11,547 nucleotides of DNA from an uncultured Oscillibacter sp. GTDB lineage: Bacteria; Bacillota; Clostridia; Oscillospirales; Oscillospiraceae. Where the stretch lies: positions 1 through 11,547 of the forward strand of contig CAJFNE010000042.1 of NCBI GenBank assembly GCA_904393855.1. The letters run 5' to 3'. Below the pieces are notes generated by a model that was not told the DNA's origin, searched no databases, and was given only the letters and a program-made list of their open reading frames with translations. Position 1 is the stretch's first letter, and each line of letters starts with the position of its first letter. A program made the position numbers and the translations under genes. Shown here in pieces: positions 1-6,817 of the stretch.

Positions 1-843
1 AAAGATCGGTACTGCTGTCCAATCCGATCCATACGTCGAGTTTGCCCGCTTCGGATCCATATTCCCCGGAAGCCGTATAAAAGCGCAGCATCTCCTCCGA
101 AATGGTAAACGCGACGTCCTCCTCCGTCCCCGCGGCAAGAAAAACGCGGCAAAATCCCTTCAGCTCTTTTACGGGACGGACAACGGAGGCAAAACGATCG
201 CGGATATACAGCTGTACGAGCGCACTGCCCGCGCGGCTGCCCGTGTTTTTCAGGCGGGCCGATACGCGGATACTGCCTCCCGCCTCCAGCACGTCGGAGG
301 AAAGGCGCAGTCCGCCGATATGCCAATCGGTATATCCCAACCCGTAGCCGAACGGGTATAAGGGGGCGTTGCATACATCGCGGTATGCGCTGACATACAT
401 GCTGTTTTTCAGGGTATCGGGAATGCGCGGACGGCCGGTATTAAAGGAGTTATAATAGAGCGGGCACTGCCCTACCGCACGGGGGAAGGACATGCTCAGG
501 CGCGCCGTCGGCTCTTCCTTCCCGAGCAATAGATCCGCAACCGCGTTGCCGCCCTCCGTGCCCGGCTGCCATACATACAATATTGCATCGCAATAAGGCT
601 CTATTTCGGTGAGCACCTGCGGTCTGCCGCCAAAAATGACCGCTACGACGGAGTGCCCCGCCTCTTTGAGCGCCTTTACGAGCGCCGCCTGTGCCGGAGG
701 GATGCTAATATCGGCACGGCTCGCCCCTTCGCCCGAATTATCGGACGGTTCGCCGATGCAGGCGATCACCGTATTTATGCCGCTGAGTTTTGCAAGGCCT
801 GCCGGGGAAATGGACGGGAAAATTTCCCCAGCGGCGCGATTTG
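1..843 (-). CDS. GH3 family beta-glucosidase, C-terminal fragment (partial at both ends)
   Basis: Reading the minus strand (codon first bases at positions equal to 1 mod 3) gives one stop-free frame to the left edge. Members of this family hydrolyse terminal beta-linked glucose or xylose from glycosides. Visible are the end of the (alpha/beta)6 sandwich domain, with GEGASRADISIP (about 696-731) and WQPGTEGG (about 547-570), then YPFGYGLGYT (about 330-358) and a fibronectin-III-like C-terminal domain with RPVKELKGF (about 150-176). The protein should end a few residues beyond the left edge. The N-terminal barrel with the nucleophile Asp is absent: recognisable homology fades at about 800-840, although the frame stays open to an ATG at 946, inside thiI. 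Codon use (GCG, CCG, ATA, AAT, TTT) differs from all other genes here. It is either a truncated, transferred gene or the product of a chimeric contig. Family assignment is firm; the right boundary is a guess. Confidence 0.82.
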
Positions 844-847
844 GGAC

Positions 848-876
848 TTTTCCTCCGCCGGAATCTGCGGTATAAT
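848..876 (+). promoter_or_regulatory. Possible thiI promoter
   Basis: A perfect -10 hexamer TATAAT lies at 871-876 with a weak -35 (TTTTCC, 848-853) 17 bases upstream. It sits about 60 nt before the thiI start, next to the composition break, so the native -35 region may have been replaced at the junction. Confidence 0.45.
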
Positions 877-884
877 AAACTGTT

Positions 885-905
885 CTCCGCCGGACGCCGG
901 CGGAG
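885..905. repeat. Perfect 9-bp inverted repeat in the thiI leader
   Basis: CTCCGCCGG (885-893), a 3-nt spacer ACG, then CCGGCGGAG (897-905). In RNA this is a very stable hairpin between the predicted -10 and the thiI ribosome site. No T-run follows on either strand, so it is not a classical terminator. Its role is unknown. Confidence 0.55.
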
Positions 906-937
906 CCAAGAGACTTTAGACACGCGGAGGAACGGCC

Positions 938-2116
938 ATGAACCATCACGAAATGCTGCTGCTGAAACTGGGGGAGGTGGTCCTAAAGGGACTGAACCGC
1001 CGGACCTTTGAGGACAAGCTGGTGAACAACGTCCGGCGGCGGCTCCGGAAGTGCGGCAGCTTCCAGGTGTACGTCCGGCAGAGCACCATCTACGTGGAGC
1101 CCCAGAGGGACGACTGCGACATGGAGGCGGCCCTGACCGCCGCCCGGCAGGTGTTCGGCATCGTCTCCGTGGTGCGGGCGGTGCCCTGCGAGAAGACGGT
1201 GGAGGCCATCGCGGCCACGGCGCGGGAGTACCTGGCCGGGGAGTTCGCCCGGGCCCGGACCTTCAAGGTGGAGAGCCGCCGGGCGGACAAGAGCTTCCCC
1301 ATGAACTCCATCCAGATTTCCCAGGCGGTGGGCGGCGACCTGGCGGACGCCTTCCCTGGTGTGGCGGTGGACGTCCACAACCCGGACCTGACGGTCCACG
1401 TGGAGATTCGGGAGAAGTTTGCCTACGTCCACGGCCCGGCCCTGTCCGGCGCGGGAGGGCTGCCAGTGGGCACCGGCGGCCACGCGGTGAGCCTGCTCTC
1501 CGGCGGGCTGGACAGCCCGGTCTCCTCCTGGATGATGGCCCGGCGGGGTGTCCAGCTGGAGATGGTCCACTTTGTCTCCCCGCCCTACACCTCCCAGCAG
1601 GCCCAGGACAAGGTGCTGGAGCTGGCCCGGCTGCTGACGGCTTACTGCGGCACCATGGTGGTCCACATCGTCCCTTTCACGGAGATCCAGGAGGAGATCC
1701 GTCGGAAGTGTCCGGAGGAGTTTTTCACCCTGATCATGCGGCGGTTCATGATGCGGATCAGCCAGGCTATCGCTCGGCGGGCCGGGGCCCACGCCCTGGT
1801 GACCGGAGAGTCCCTGGGACAGGTGGCAAGCCAGACCATGCTGGCCCTGGGCGTCACGGAGGACGTGGTCTCCCTGCCGGTGCTGCGGCCCCTGATCGGC
1901 ATGGACAAGGTGGAGATCATCCGGATCGCCCGGGAGATCGGCACCTACGACACCTCCATCCTCCCCTATGAGGACTGCTGCACCGTGTTCACCCCCCGGC
2001 ACCCCGCCATTCGCCCCCAGGTGGAGGACGTCCGCGCCGCCGAGGCCGCGTTGGATGTGGAAGCCCTGGTCGCCAAGGCTCTGGAGGGGGAGCAGTGGGT
2101 GAGAGTGAAGAGCTGA
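938..2116 (+). CDS. thiI: tRNA 4-thiouridine synthase ThiI
   Basis: ThiI adenylates U8 of tRNA and transfers sulfur to it to make 4-thiouridine; in many bacteria it also supplies sulfur for the thiazole of thiamine. The 392-aa product has the family order: N-terminal ferredoxin-like domain (about 1-60), THUMP RNA-binding domain (about 60-165) and a PP-loop ATPase domain with SGGLDSP at 188-194. TGESLGQVASQ (289-299) and the EDCC pair (Cys347/348, where the catalytic-disulfide Cys of the family lies) are also present. There is no C-terminal rhodanese domain, as in Bacillus-type ThiI, so a dedicated cysteine desulfurase should donate the sulfur. That gene usually sits just upstream in related genomes but is not in this window, where the GH3 fragment lies instead. 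Start: ATG at 938 behind GGAGG (926-930). Assignment is firm. Confidence 0.95.
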   Translation: MNHHEMLLLKLGEVVLKGLNRRTFEDKLVNNVRRRLRKCGSFQVYVRQSTIYVEPQRDDCDMEAALTAARQVFGIVSVVRAVPCEKTVEAIAATAREYLAGEFARARTFKVESRRADKSFPMNSIQISQAVGGDLADAFPGVAVDVHNPDLTVHVEIREKFAYVHGPALSGAGGLPVGTGGHAVSLLSGGLDSPVSSWMMARRGVQLEMVHFVSPPYTSQQAQDKVLELARLLTAYCGTMVVHIVPFTEIQEEIRRKCPEEFFTLIMRRFMMRISQAIARRAGAHALVTGESLGQVASQTMLALGVTEDVVSLPVLRPLIGMDKVEIIRIAREIGTYDTSILPYEDCCTVFTPRHPAIRPQVEDVRAAEAALDVEALVAKALEGEQWVRVKS

Positions 2117-2120
2117 GAGA

Positions 2121-2197
2121 ACAGATAAAAGATAAAAGTTAAAAGATAAGAGATCGGGGTCCGATCTAGAATATCTTTTATATCTTATCTGCCCTGT
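2121..2197. repeat. AT-rich imperfect palindrome between thiI and cinA
   Basis: The thiI-cinA gap is a 77-bp imperfect palindrome, AT-rich in a GC-rich setting. Its core AGATCGG (2151-2157), GGT, CCGATCT (2161-2167) is perfect. Outer arms are iterated GATAAAAG-like units on the left (2123-2150) and their complement on the right (TATCTTTTA at 2172-2180, ATCTTATCT at 2182-2190), closed by ACAG (2121-2124) and CTGT (2194-2197). It could be a short palindromic repeat element or a processing/attenuation hairpin. It has no coding capacity. Confidence 0.6.
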
Positions 2198-2226
2198 GGA
2201 TTTCGCTATGAGAGGAACGTGATTTG

Positions 2227-3483
2227 ATGTCACATACAGCCGAAATCATCGCCGTCGGTACGGAGCTGCTGCTGGGCAACATCGCCAACACCAACGCCCA
2301 GGAGATCTCCCAGAGCCTGTCCGCCCTGGGGATCAACGTCTTCTGGCACACGGTGGTGGGGGACAACCCGGCCCGCCTGCGGGAGGCCCTGGACGTCGCC
2401 CGCCATCGGGCGGATATCCTGATCACCACCGGCGGGCTGGGGCCCACCTACGACGACCTGACCAAGCAGACCATCTGCGCCGCCTTCGGACGGAAGCTGG
2501 TGTTCCACCCGGAGATCCTGGAGGACATCCGGGCCTCCTATGAGCGGAACCTCCACACCCCCATGCCGGAGAACAATGCCCAGCAGGCGGAGCTGCCGGA
2601 GGACTGCACGATCTTCGATAACCCCGTGGGCACCGCCCCCGGCTGCGCCTTCCAGGAGGGGAGCGTCCATGTGCTGATGCTGCCGGGGCCGCCCCACGAG
2701 ATGCGGACCATGCTGCGCCGCTGCGCGGTGCCCTACCTGCGGGCGCTGTCGGCGGAGATCATCGTCTCCCGCGACATCATGACTTTTGGGCTGGGGGAGT
2801 CCTTCGTGGACCAGCTGCTCCACGAGCGGATGAGCCATATGGAGAACCCCACGTTAGCTACATACGCCAAGCCCTGCGAGGTGCGCCTGCGGGCCACCGC
2901 CAAGGCCGCCAGCCGGGAGGAGGCGGAGGCCATGCTGGCCCCGGTGGTGGCGGAGGTCCGAAAGACCCTGGGGGACGTGGTGTACGGCGAGGACGTGGCC
3001 AGCCTGGAGGAGGTCTGCTTCGCCTTGCTGCAAAAGGCGGGGCGGACCCTGGCCACCGCGGAGAGCTGCACCGGCGGCCAGGTGGCGGCCCGGATCACCG
3101 CCCTGCCCGGGGTGTCGGCGGTGTACCGGGGCGGCGTGGTCAGCTACTGGACCAGCGTTAAGGAAAACGTGCTGGGGGTGCCTTGGGAGCTGCTGGATGC
3201 CCACGGCCCGGTGTCGGAGCCCTGCGCCCGGGCCATGGCCGAGGGGGCCCGGCGGATCACCGGCGCGGACCTGGCGGTATCCGTCACCGGCGTGGCGGGG
3301 CCGGACCCGGACGAGCGGGGCGTCGCCGTGGGCATCGCCTACATCGGCCTGGCCACGCCGGAGGGCACTTTCTGCCGCCCGGTGGACGCCGGGAAGCGGC
3401 GGCGGGATGTGCTGCAGAATTTGATTGCCAATCACGCCCTGGACGTGCTCCGGCGCTATCTCACCGGCCTGCCGGTCCAATAA
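2227..3483 (+). CDS. cinA: CinA family protein (competence/damage-inducible protein, NMN deamidase-type)
   Basis: CinA proteins join an N-terminal MoCF-binding-like (COG1058) nucleotide pyrophosphatase domain to a C-terminal PncC-like domain that deamidates nicotinamide mononucleotide in pyridine nucleotide recycling. In the 418-aa product the first domain shows AVGTELLLG (9-17), TTGGLGPTYDD (68-78) and LPGPPHEM (152-159). The second starts near 258 and shows AESCTGG (278-284) and SVTGVAGPD (352-360). Full length for the family. I chose ATG at 2227 over the adjacent in-frame TTG at 2224 because AGAGGA (2211-2216) is 10 nt upstream of ATG and ATG is the stronger initiator. It follows thiI by 110 nt and may share its transcript. 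In many Firmicutes cinA neighbours pgsA/recA; neither is seen here. A perfect hairpin follows the stop directly. Confidence 0.95.
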   Translation: MSHTAEIIAVGTELLLGNIANTNAQEISQSLSALGINVFWHTVVGDNPARLREALDVARHRADILITTGGLGPTYDDLTKQTICAAFGRKLVFHPEILEDIRASYERNLHTPMPENNAQQAELPEDCTIFDNPVGTAPGCAFQEGSVHVLMLPGPPHEMRTMLRRCAVPYLRALSAEIIVSRDIMTFGLGESFVDQLLHERMSHMENPTLATYAKPCEVRLRATAKAASREEAEAMLAPVVAEVRKTLGDVVYGEDVASLEEVCFALLQKAGRTLATAESCTGGQVAARITALPGVSAVYRGGVVSYWTSVKENVLGVPWELLDAHGPVSEPCARAMAEGARRITGADLAVSVTGVAGPDPDERGVAVGIAYIGLATPEGTFCRPVDAGKRRRDVLQNLIANHALDVLRRYLTGLPVQ

Positions 3484-3520
3484 CAAGAACTCCCGCGTCG
3501 AAAAGACGCGGGAGTTCTTG
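3484..3520. terminator. Bidirectional terminator between cinA and the SLH gene
   Basis: Arms CAAGAACTCCCGCGTC (3484-3499) and GACGCGGGAGTTCTTG (3505-3520) form a perfect 16-bp stem with loop GAAAA. It starts one base after the cinA stop and lies 15 bases from the stop of the convergent gene. T-runs are short (GTTCTTG), so termination probably rests on the long stem. Confidence 0.85.
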
Positions 3521-3535
3521 CATGCTCTGACGAGT

Positions 3536-5059
3536 TTATTCTGTTTCCGTGTCGGCAAACCATCCCTGAACGGTTGCGTTCCAATCCGCCAGACACAGCT
3601 GTCCCACGCCAAAGGCCTGGGCCAACTGTATCCGCTCCTGGGCGGATTGCTGGGTCAGATACCAGGCCACCAGCGCGTTTTCGTTCTCATCTGCCCCAAT
3701 GAGGTAGGCGCAGGCATACCGGCTGGAGTAGTGTTGCTCGCCGCTGGCCAGCAGCTCCGTCAGCTCCTCCTCGGAGAGGGTCACCTGCTGGCCCCGGGTG
3801 TTCCAGACCGTGGGCGCGGTGTCCAGCATCAGTGTCAGCTGGTCCATTCCCACCTGATCCCGGAGCGTGGCCAGGGTATAGTAGATCTCCTCCAGGGGAT
3901 TTACCGGCGCGGTGGGGAAATCCCCCACCAGGTTCTCATAGGACCCGATCCGCAGGATCAGCCGGTCCGCCTCCTGGGCCAGAGCGGCGTAATCATAGCC
4001 GTCATAGGACTCGCCGGCCCACGCGGGGGCCTCCACTACCAGGTACAGCGGTGTGTCCGCCAGGACCTCGTCCAGCTCCTGGGCCAGCTGGGTCATGGCT
4101 CGCCGGTCCGTCCGATCCAGCTGGGGGATGTCCAGGATCAGGCCGTCATAGCCGTCGTCGGATACCGCCTGGGCCAGAACCGCCGCGGTCTCCGCCAGAT
4201 CCGCGTCCAGGGCGGAGACGCCGCCCTCGACGTACAGCAGGGCCTCCGCCCCCGCCGCACGGGCCGCGTCCCGCATCTGGGCCGCGGTCTCCTGGGGGAT
4301 CGTGGCGGTGACCGAGGGCTGATTCCCCACGCCGATCAGGCGGCCGGCGGGGATGGCGGCTTCGTCCAGGCCGGTCATGTCCGCAAGCTCCTCTCCCACC
4401 GCCGGAGCGGTGACCACGGCCAGCGTCTCCAGGGCGGCGCCGTGGAGCTTGTCATACAGCCGCATCAGGATCACCGCCACCTGCTCCCGTGTGGCGGTTT
4501 CGCCCGGGGCGAAGGTGGTGCTGGTGGTGCCGCTCATGAGGCCCAGATCATAGGCCATGGTGACGTAGCCCGCGTTGGTGGTCACGTCGGTGAAGGGCAT
4601 CTCCAGGTCCTGCACGAGACCGGCCATGGTGCCATAGCCCAGTGCCCGCACCAGCATCACCGCCAGCTCCTCCCGGGTGATGGGGTCGTTGGGGCGGAAG
4701 TCATCCCGCTGGTCCGTGACGGCCCCATGATCATAGGTGGCCTCCACCGCGCCGGCGTACCAGGCGTCCGCCGGCACATCCTGAAAGACAGTTCTGCCGG
4801 AGGACTCCGCCTCCCAGCCGAAGAACCGGCACAGCACCACCGCGAAGGCCGAGCGGGTCATGTCCTCGCCCAGGCCGAAGCGGTCGGCGCTCTTTCCCTG
4901 GAAGAAGCCCAGGCTGACGCACCGTTGGATGCTCTCCGCCGCCCAGTGGCCGGCGGGCACATCCTGAAAGCCGGCGGCGGAGGCGGGCGCCGCCCCCAGG
5001 CCGAACAGCAGCGCGCACAGCGTCAGACACGCCGCCATGCGCTGAAAGCGTATTTTCAT
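3536..5059 (-). CDS. Secreted SLH-domain protein with a GH18-like barrel lacking the catalytic Glu
   Basis: The 507-aa product has a signal peptide (KIRFQR, a hydrophobic stretch to about 24, cleavage likely after PASA near 28). Three SLH domains follow (about 30-85, 91-145, 154-205), which in this group bind pyruvylated wall polymers and anchor the protein outside the cell. Residues about 212-505 look like a GH18/YaaH-type barrel: ALLYVEGG (273-280), DGLILDIP (305-312), LYLVVEAP (338-345), and a terminal ALVAWYLTQQSAQERIQLAQ (462-481) with GVGQLCLADW (484-493), matching the usual 'vWyedarS..K..la..yglgGv..W' end. Where GH18 enzymes have DGxDxDxE, Pro312 replaces the catalytic Glu and Ile308 the middle Asp, so chitinase-type catalysis is unlikely; a binding or structural role is inferred. 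Start ATG has AGGGAGGT 8 nt upstream and a near-consensus promoter. SLH and signal calls are firm, the barrel moderately so. Confidence 0.88.
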   Translation of the reverse strand: MKIRFQRMAACLTLCALLFGLGAAPASAAGFQDVPAGHWAAESIQRCVSLGFFQGKSADRFGLGEDMTRSAFAVVLCRFFGWEAESSGRTVFQDVPADAWYAGAVEATYDHGAVTDQRDDFRPNDPITREELAVMLVRALGYGTMAGLVQDLEMPFTDVTTNAGYVTMAYDLGLMSGTTSTTFAPGETATREQVAVILMRLYDKLHGAALETLAVVTAPAVGEELADMTGLDEAAIPAGRLIGVGNQPSVTATIPQETAAQMRDAARAAGAEALLYVEGGVSALDADLAETAAVLAQAVSDDGYDGLILDIPQLDRTDRRAMTQLAQELDEVLADTPLYLVVEAPAWAGESYDGYDYAALAQEADRLILRIGSYENLVGDFPTAPVNPLEEIYYTLATLRDQVGMDQLTLMLDTAPTVWNTRGQQVTLSEEELTELLASGEQHYSSRYACAYLIGADENENALVAWYLTQQSAQERIQLAQAFGVGQLCLADWNATVQGWFADTETE

Positions 5060-5103
5060 GTTGCATACCTCCCTGATGGGTTATTCTTGGCAAGACGCGG
5101 AAT

Positions 5104-5132
5104 ATTATAACAGATTTGGGGAAATCCGTCAA
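5104..5132 (-). promoter_or_regulatory. Near-consensus sigma-A promoter of the SLH/GH18-like gene
   Basis: On the minus strand TTGACG (5132-5127), a 17-nt spacer, then TATAAT (5109-5104). The -10 lies about 45 nt upstream of the ATG, followed by a strong ribosome site. This is one of the best promoters in the window and suggests the surface protein is well expressed from its own transcript. Confidence 0.85.
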
Positions 5133-5176
5133 ATTACCGCCGTATTTACCCGGCAGGGAGCGCCTGGAGAGGCGGA

Positions 5177-5208
5177 GCGGGGGCCCGAACATGAGTCCGG
5201 GCCCCCGC
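5177..5208 (-). terminator. Hairpin after trxA, likely terminator of the arsR-trxB-trxA operon
   Basis: GCGGGGGCCCG (5177-5187) and CGGGCCCCCGC (5198-5208) make a perfect 11-bp GC stem with a 10-nt loop, 15 bp past the trxA stop. No T-run follows on the minus strand, so it may instead be an RNA 3'-end stabiliser. It separates the operon from the SLH-gene promoter at 5104-5132. Confidence 0.6.
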
Positions 5209-5222
5209 CGCATGGATGGGAT

Positions 5223-5540
5223 TTACAGGTATTGATCCAGCACCGCCGTGAAGCTTTGGGGCGGCATGACGCCCACCTTGCGCTCCACCTCCACGCCGTT
5301 TTTCAAAAATACCACCGTGGGGATGCTCATGACCCCAAACCGGCGGGCCAGCTCCGGCTCCTCGTCCACGTTCACCTTGCCGGTGAGCACCTTGTCCCCG
5401 TACTGGGCCGCCAGAGCCTCCACCGTGGGGGTGAGCATCTTGCAGGGACCGCACCAGTCCGCCCAGAAGTCCACCATGGCCAGGGGGGCGGCCGCCACCG
5501 TCTGGTCAAAATCCGCCGTTGTCAAATGCCGTACTGCCAT
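5223..5540 (-). CDS. trxA: Thioredoxin
   Basis: A small cytoplasmic disulfide reductase for peroxidases, ribonucleotide reductase and other clients, reduced in turn by a thioredoxin reductase. The 105-aa protein has the canonical active site WCGPC (29-33), buried Asp24 in the VDFWADWC strand and the cis-Pro loop SIPTV (Pro74): a full-length, intact thioredoxin. It is the last gene of a three-gene operon, 33 bp after the TrxB-like gene, which is presumably its reductase. Start ATG at 5540 follows AAGGAG (5555-5550) by 9 nt. Assignment is firm; the clients are not visible. Confidence 0.96.
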   Translation of the reverse strand: MAVRHLTTADFDQTVAAAPLAMVDFWADWCGPCKMLTPTVEALAAQYGDKVLTGKVNVDEEPELARRFGVMSIPTVVFLKNGVEVERKVGVMPPQSFTAVLDQYL

Positions 5541-5573
5541 TTTTCATCGCTCCTTTATTTTTATTAATCCTCT

Positions 5574-6389
5574 CTATTTTGGGGTCTTGCCCGCCGCGTA
5601 AGCCGCGGCGCTCTGTCCCGCAATCAGGCCCTCTCCCACGGCCTTGGAGACCTGCAGGGGGCCGCCGGTGCAGTCCCCCGCCGCGAAGAGGCCCGGCAGG
5701 TTCGTGGCCATGGTCCGGTCCACCGCCACGTAGTCCCCCGCCAGCGCCAGGCCGGGGAACAGGTCCGCTGGGGCCATGGCGGGCCGCAGGAGGAACACGC
5801 CCTCCACCGGGACCGTCTCTCCGTCGCAGGTGACGGAGGTGACCTGGTTCCCGCCCGCGATGGAGCAGGTCCGGGGCCGGTCAAAATAGGTGACGGAGCA
5901 GCCGATTCCGGTGAGGTACTCCGCCTCCCGCCGGGCGGTGTCGCTGTAACCCAGCACCGCCACGGGTTTTCCCCGGTAGAGCATCCCGTCGCAGGTGGCG
6001 CAGTAGCTGACGCCCCGGCCCAGCAGCTCCGCCTCTCCGGGGAACTTCTTCCCCCGGGCCACGCCGGCGGCCAGCACCAGCGCCTTGGCGTGCTCCATGT
6101 CGCTGCCGATGCTGACATACCAGTCGTCCCCGGCCTGCACGGTGCTGAGGACCTTGCCCTCCCGGAACTCCGCCCCGGCGGCCTCCGCGTGGCGGCGGAA
6201 CTGGGTGAGCATCTCCTTGCCGGAGAGGCCCGGCATGCCCAGGTGGTTATCCACCAGCTTGGACCGCCAGAGGGGATTCTCCTCCAGAGGGTTGGACACC
6301 ACCAGTACCCGGCCGCCCCGGGCGCGGACGTTCAGCGCCGCGGACATCCCGGCGGGGCCGCCGCCGATCACCAGCACGTCATAGGACAT
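5574..6389 (-). CDS. Thioredoxin reductase-like flavoprotein without NADPH motifs (FFTR-like)
   Basis: Should reduce the thioredoxin encoded 33 bp downstream. The 271-aa protein has the FAD motif GGGPAG (9-14), the redox-active CATC (130-133) and the C-terminal FAD motif FAAGDC (235-240) followed by TGGPLQVSKAVGEGLIAG (241-258). NADPH-dependent TrxB is normally about 305-320 aa; here the second nucleotide-binding domain is shortened. Its GxGxxA-type loop reads LGYSDTA (146-152), and the HRRxxxR motif that binds the 2'-phosphate of NADPH is missing (TYFDRPR, 167-173, in its place). Loss of exactly these motifs defines the ferredoxin-dependent flavin thioredoxin reductases (FFTR) and related clostridial enzymes, so reduced ferredoxin is the likely donor (inference). 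ATG at 6389 overlaps the end of the regulator gene by 11 bp, with GAGAGGAG upstream, indicating translational coupling. Confidence 0.88.
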   Translation of the reverse strand: MSYDVLVIGGGPAGMSAALNVRARGGRVLVVSNPLEENPLWRSKLVDNHLGMPGLSGKEMLTQFRRHAEAAGAEFREGKVLSTVQAGDDWYVSIGSDMEHAKALVLAAGVARGKKFPGEAELLGRGVSYCATCDGMLYRGKPVAVLGYSDTARREAEYLTGIGCSVTYFDRPRTCSIAGGNQVTSVTCDGETVPVEGVFLLRPAMAPADLFPGLALAGDYVAVDRTMATNLPGLFAAGDCTGGPLQVSKAVGEGLIAGQSAAAYAAGKTPK

Positions 6390-6678
6390 AGGTATGCAGC
6401 TCCTCTCCCATCAAATCCGCCATCAGGTCTGCCGTCCGGGAGGACGACGCCCGGTAGTACACCTCGTTGCCCACCCGTTCCGCCTCCACCAGATGGGCGG
6501 CCCGCAGCCGCTGCAGATGCTGGGAAATGCAGGACTGGCTCACGCCGGTCTTGTTCTCGATGCAGCGGACGTTCCGGCAGCCCTCGGTCAGCAAAACGTG
6601 CATGATTTGCAGCCGGACCGGATGGGCCAGCGCCTTCAAAAGGGCTGCCTGCTTTTCATAGTCTATGCGTTTTTCCAT
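6379..6678 (-). CDS. ArsR/SmtB-family winged-helix regulator of the thioredoxin operon
   Basis: The 99-aa protein has the ArsR fold. LLKALAHPVRLQIMHVL (13-29) is the family opening, TGVSQSCISQHLQRLRAAHL (44-63) carries the recognition helix, and VEAERVGNEVYYR (64-76) is the wing. Cysteines are few: Cys34, Cys39 and Cys50, the last inside the recognition helix. There is no classical ELCVCDL metal box. ArsR proteins repress by dimer binding and release on metal or thiol oxidation; beside trxB-like and trxA genes a thiol/redox or sulfur signal is the natural guess. It is first in the operon and its 3' end overlaps the TrxB-like start by 11 bp. ATG at 6678 follows AAGGGGA by about 7 nt. A 22-bp palindrome over its promoter is a likely autoregulatory operator. 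Family is firm; the signal is inferred. Confidence 0.92.
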   Translation of the reverse strand: MEKRIDYEKQAALLKALAHPVRLQIMHVLLTEGCRNVRCIENKTGVSQSCISQHLQRLRAAHLVEAERVGNEVYYRASSSRTADLMADLMGEELHTYVL

Positions 6679-6705
6679 GGGTTCACATCCCCTTTTGATG
6701 TAATA

Positions 6706-6727
6706 TTAGATTATCAAAATATTCTAA
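6706..6727. promoter_or_regulatory. Candidate ArsR operator overlapping the operon promoter
   Basis: An imperfect palindrome of form TTAGAnTAT-n4-ATAnTCTAA, 16 of 22 positions symmetric, in an AT-rich stretch. Its right arm covers the predicted -10 of the minus-strand promoter. Size and 9-4-9 layout suit an ArsR dimer. Binding is inferred from position and symmetry. Confidence 0.6.
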
Positions 6728-6748
6728 GATGTGAAGTTGTTTTTGCAA
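6721..6748 (-). promoter_or_regulatory. Promoter of the arsR-trxB-trxA operon
   Basis: On the minus strand TTGCAA (6748-6743), a 16-nt spacer and TAGAAT (6726-6721), giving a leader of roughly 35 nt before the regulator ATG at 6678. The -35 is framed by a 6-bp inverted repeat GTTGTT/AACAAC (6736-6752). Confidence 0.55.
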
Positions 6749-6770
6749 CAACGAAAAAATAACGTTTCAG

Positions 6771-6799
6771 TTGCTTTTGCCGCCGGAGTTTGCTACACT
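6771..6799 (+). promoter_or_regulatory. Divergent promoter for the rpe leader, with extended -10
   Basis: TTGCTT (6771-6776), 17 nt, then TACACT (6794-6799) preceded by TG at 6791-6792, an extended -10. It diverges from the thioredoxin operon promoter about 30 bp away and would yield a leader of about 220 nt before rpe. Hexamer matches are modest. Confidence 0.45.
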
Positions 6800-6817
6800 G
6801 GGAAAGGAGAAAACAGG

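Noticed and set aside
2224..2229. TTG start for cinA
   Set aside because: An ATG is the very next codon, with acceptable spacing to AGAGGA, and CinA homology begins after it.
983..2233. 416-codon minus-strand frame opposite thiI
   Set aside because: Antisense shadow of thiI, H/G/Q/L-rich and starting inside the cinA leader palindrome with no ribosome site of note.
3425..5110. 561-codon open frame on the plus strand opposite the SLH/GH18-like gene
   Set aside because: It is the antisense shadow of a well-supported gene with signal peptide, promoter and ribosome site; its product is low-complexity (G, H, Q, R rich) with no recognisable domain, as is typical in GC-rich DNA.
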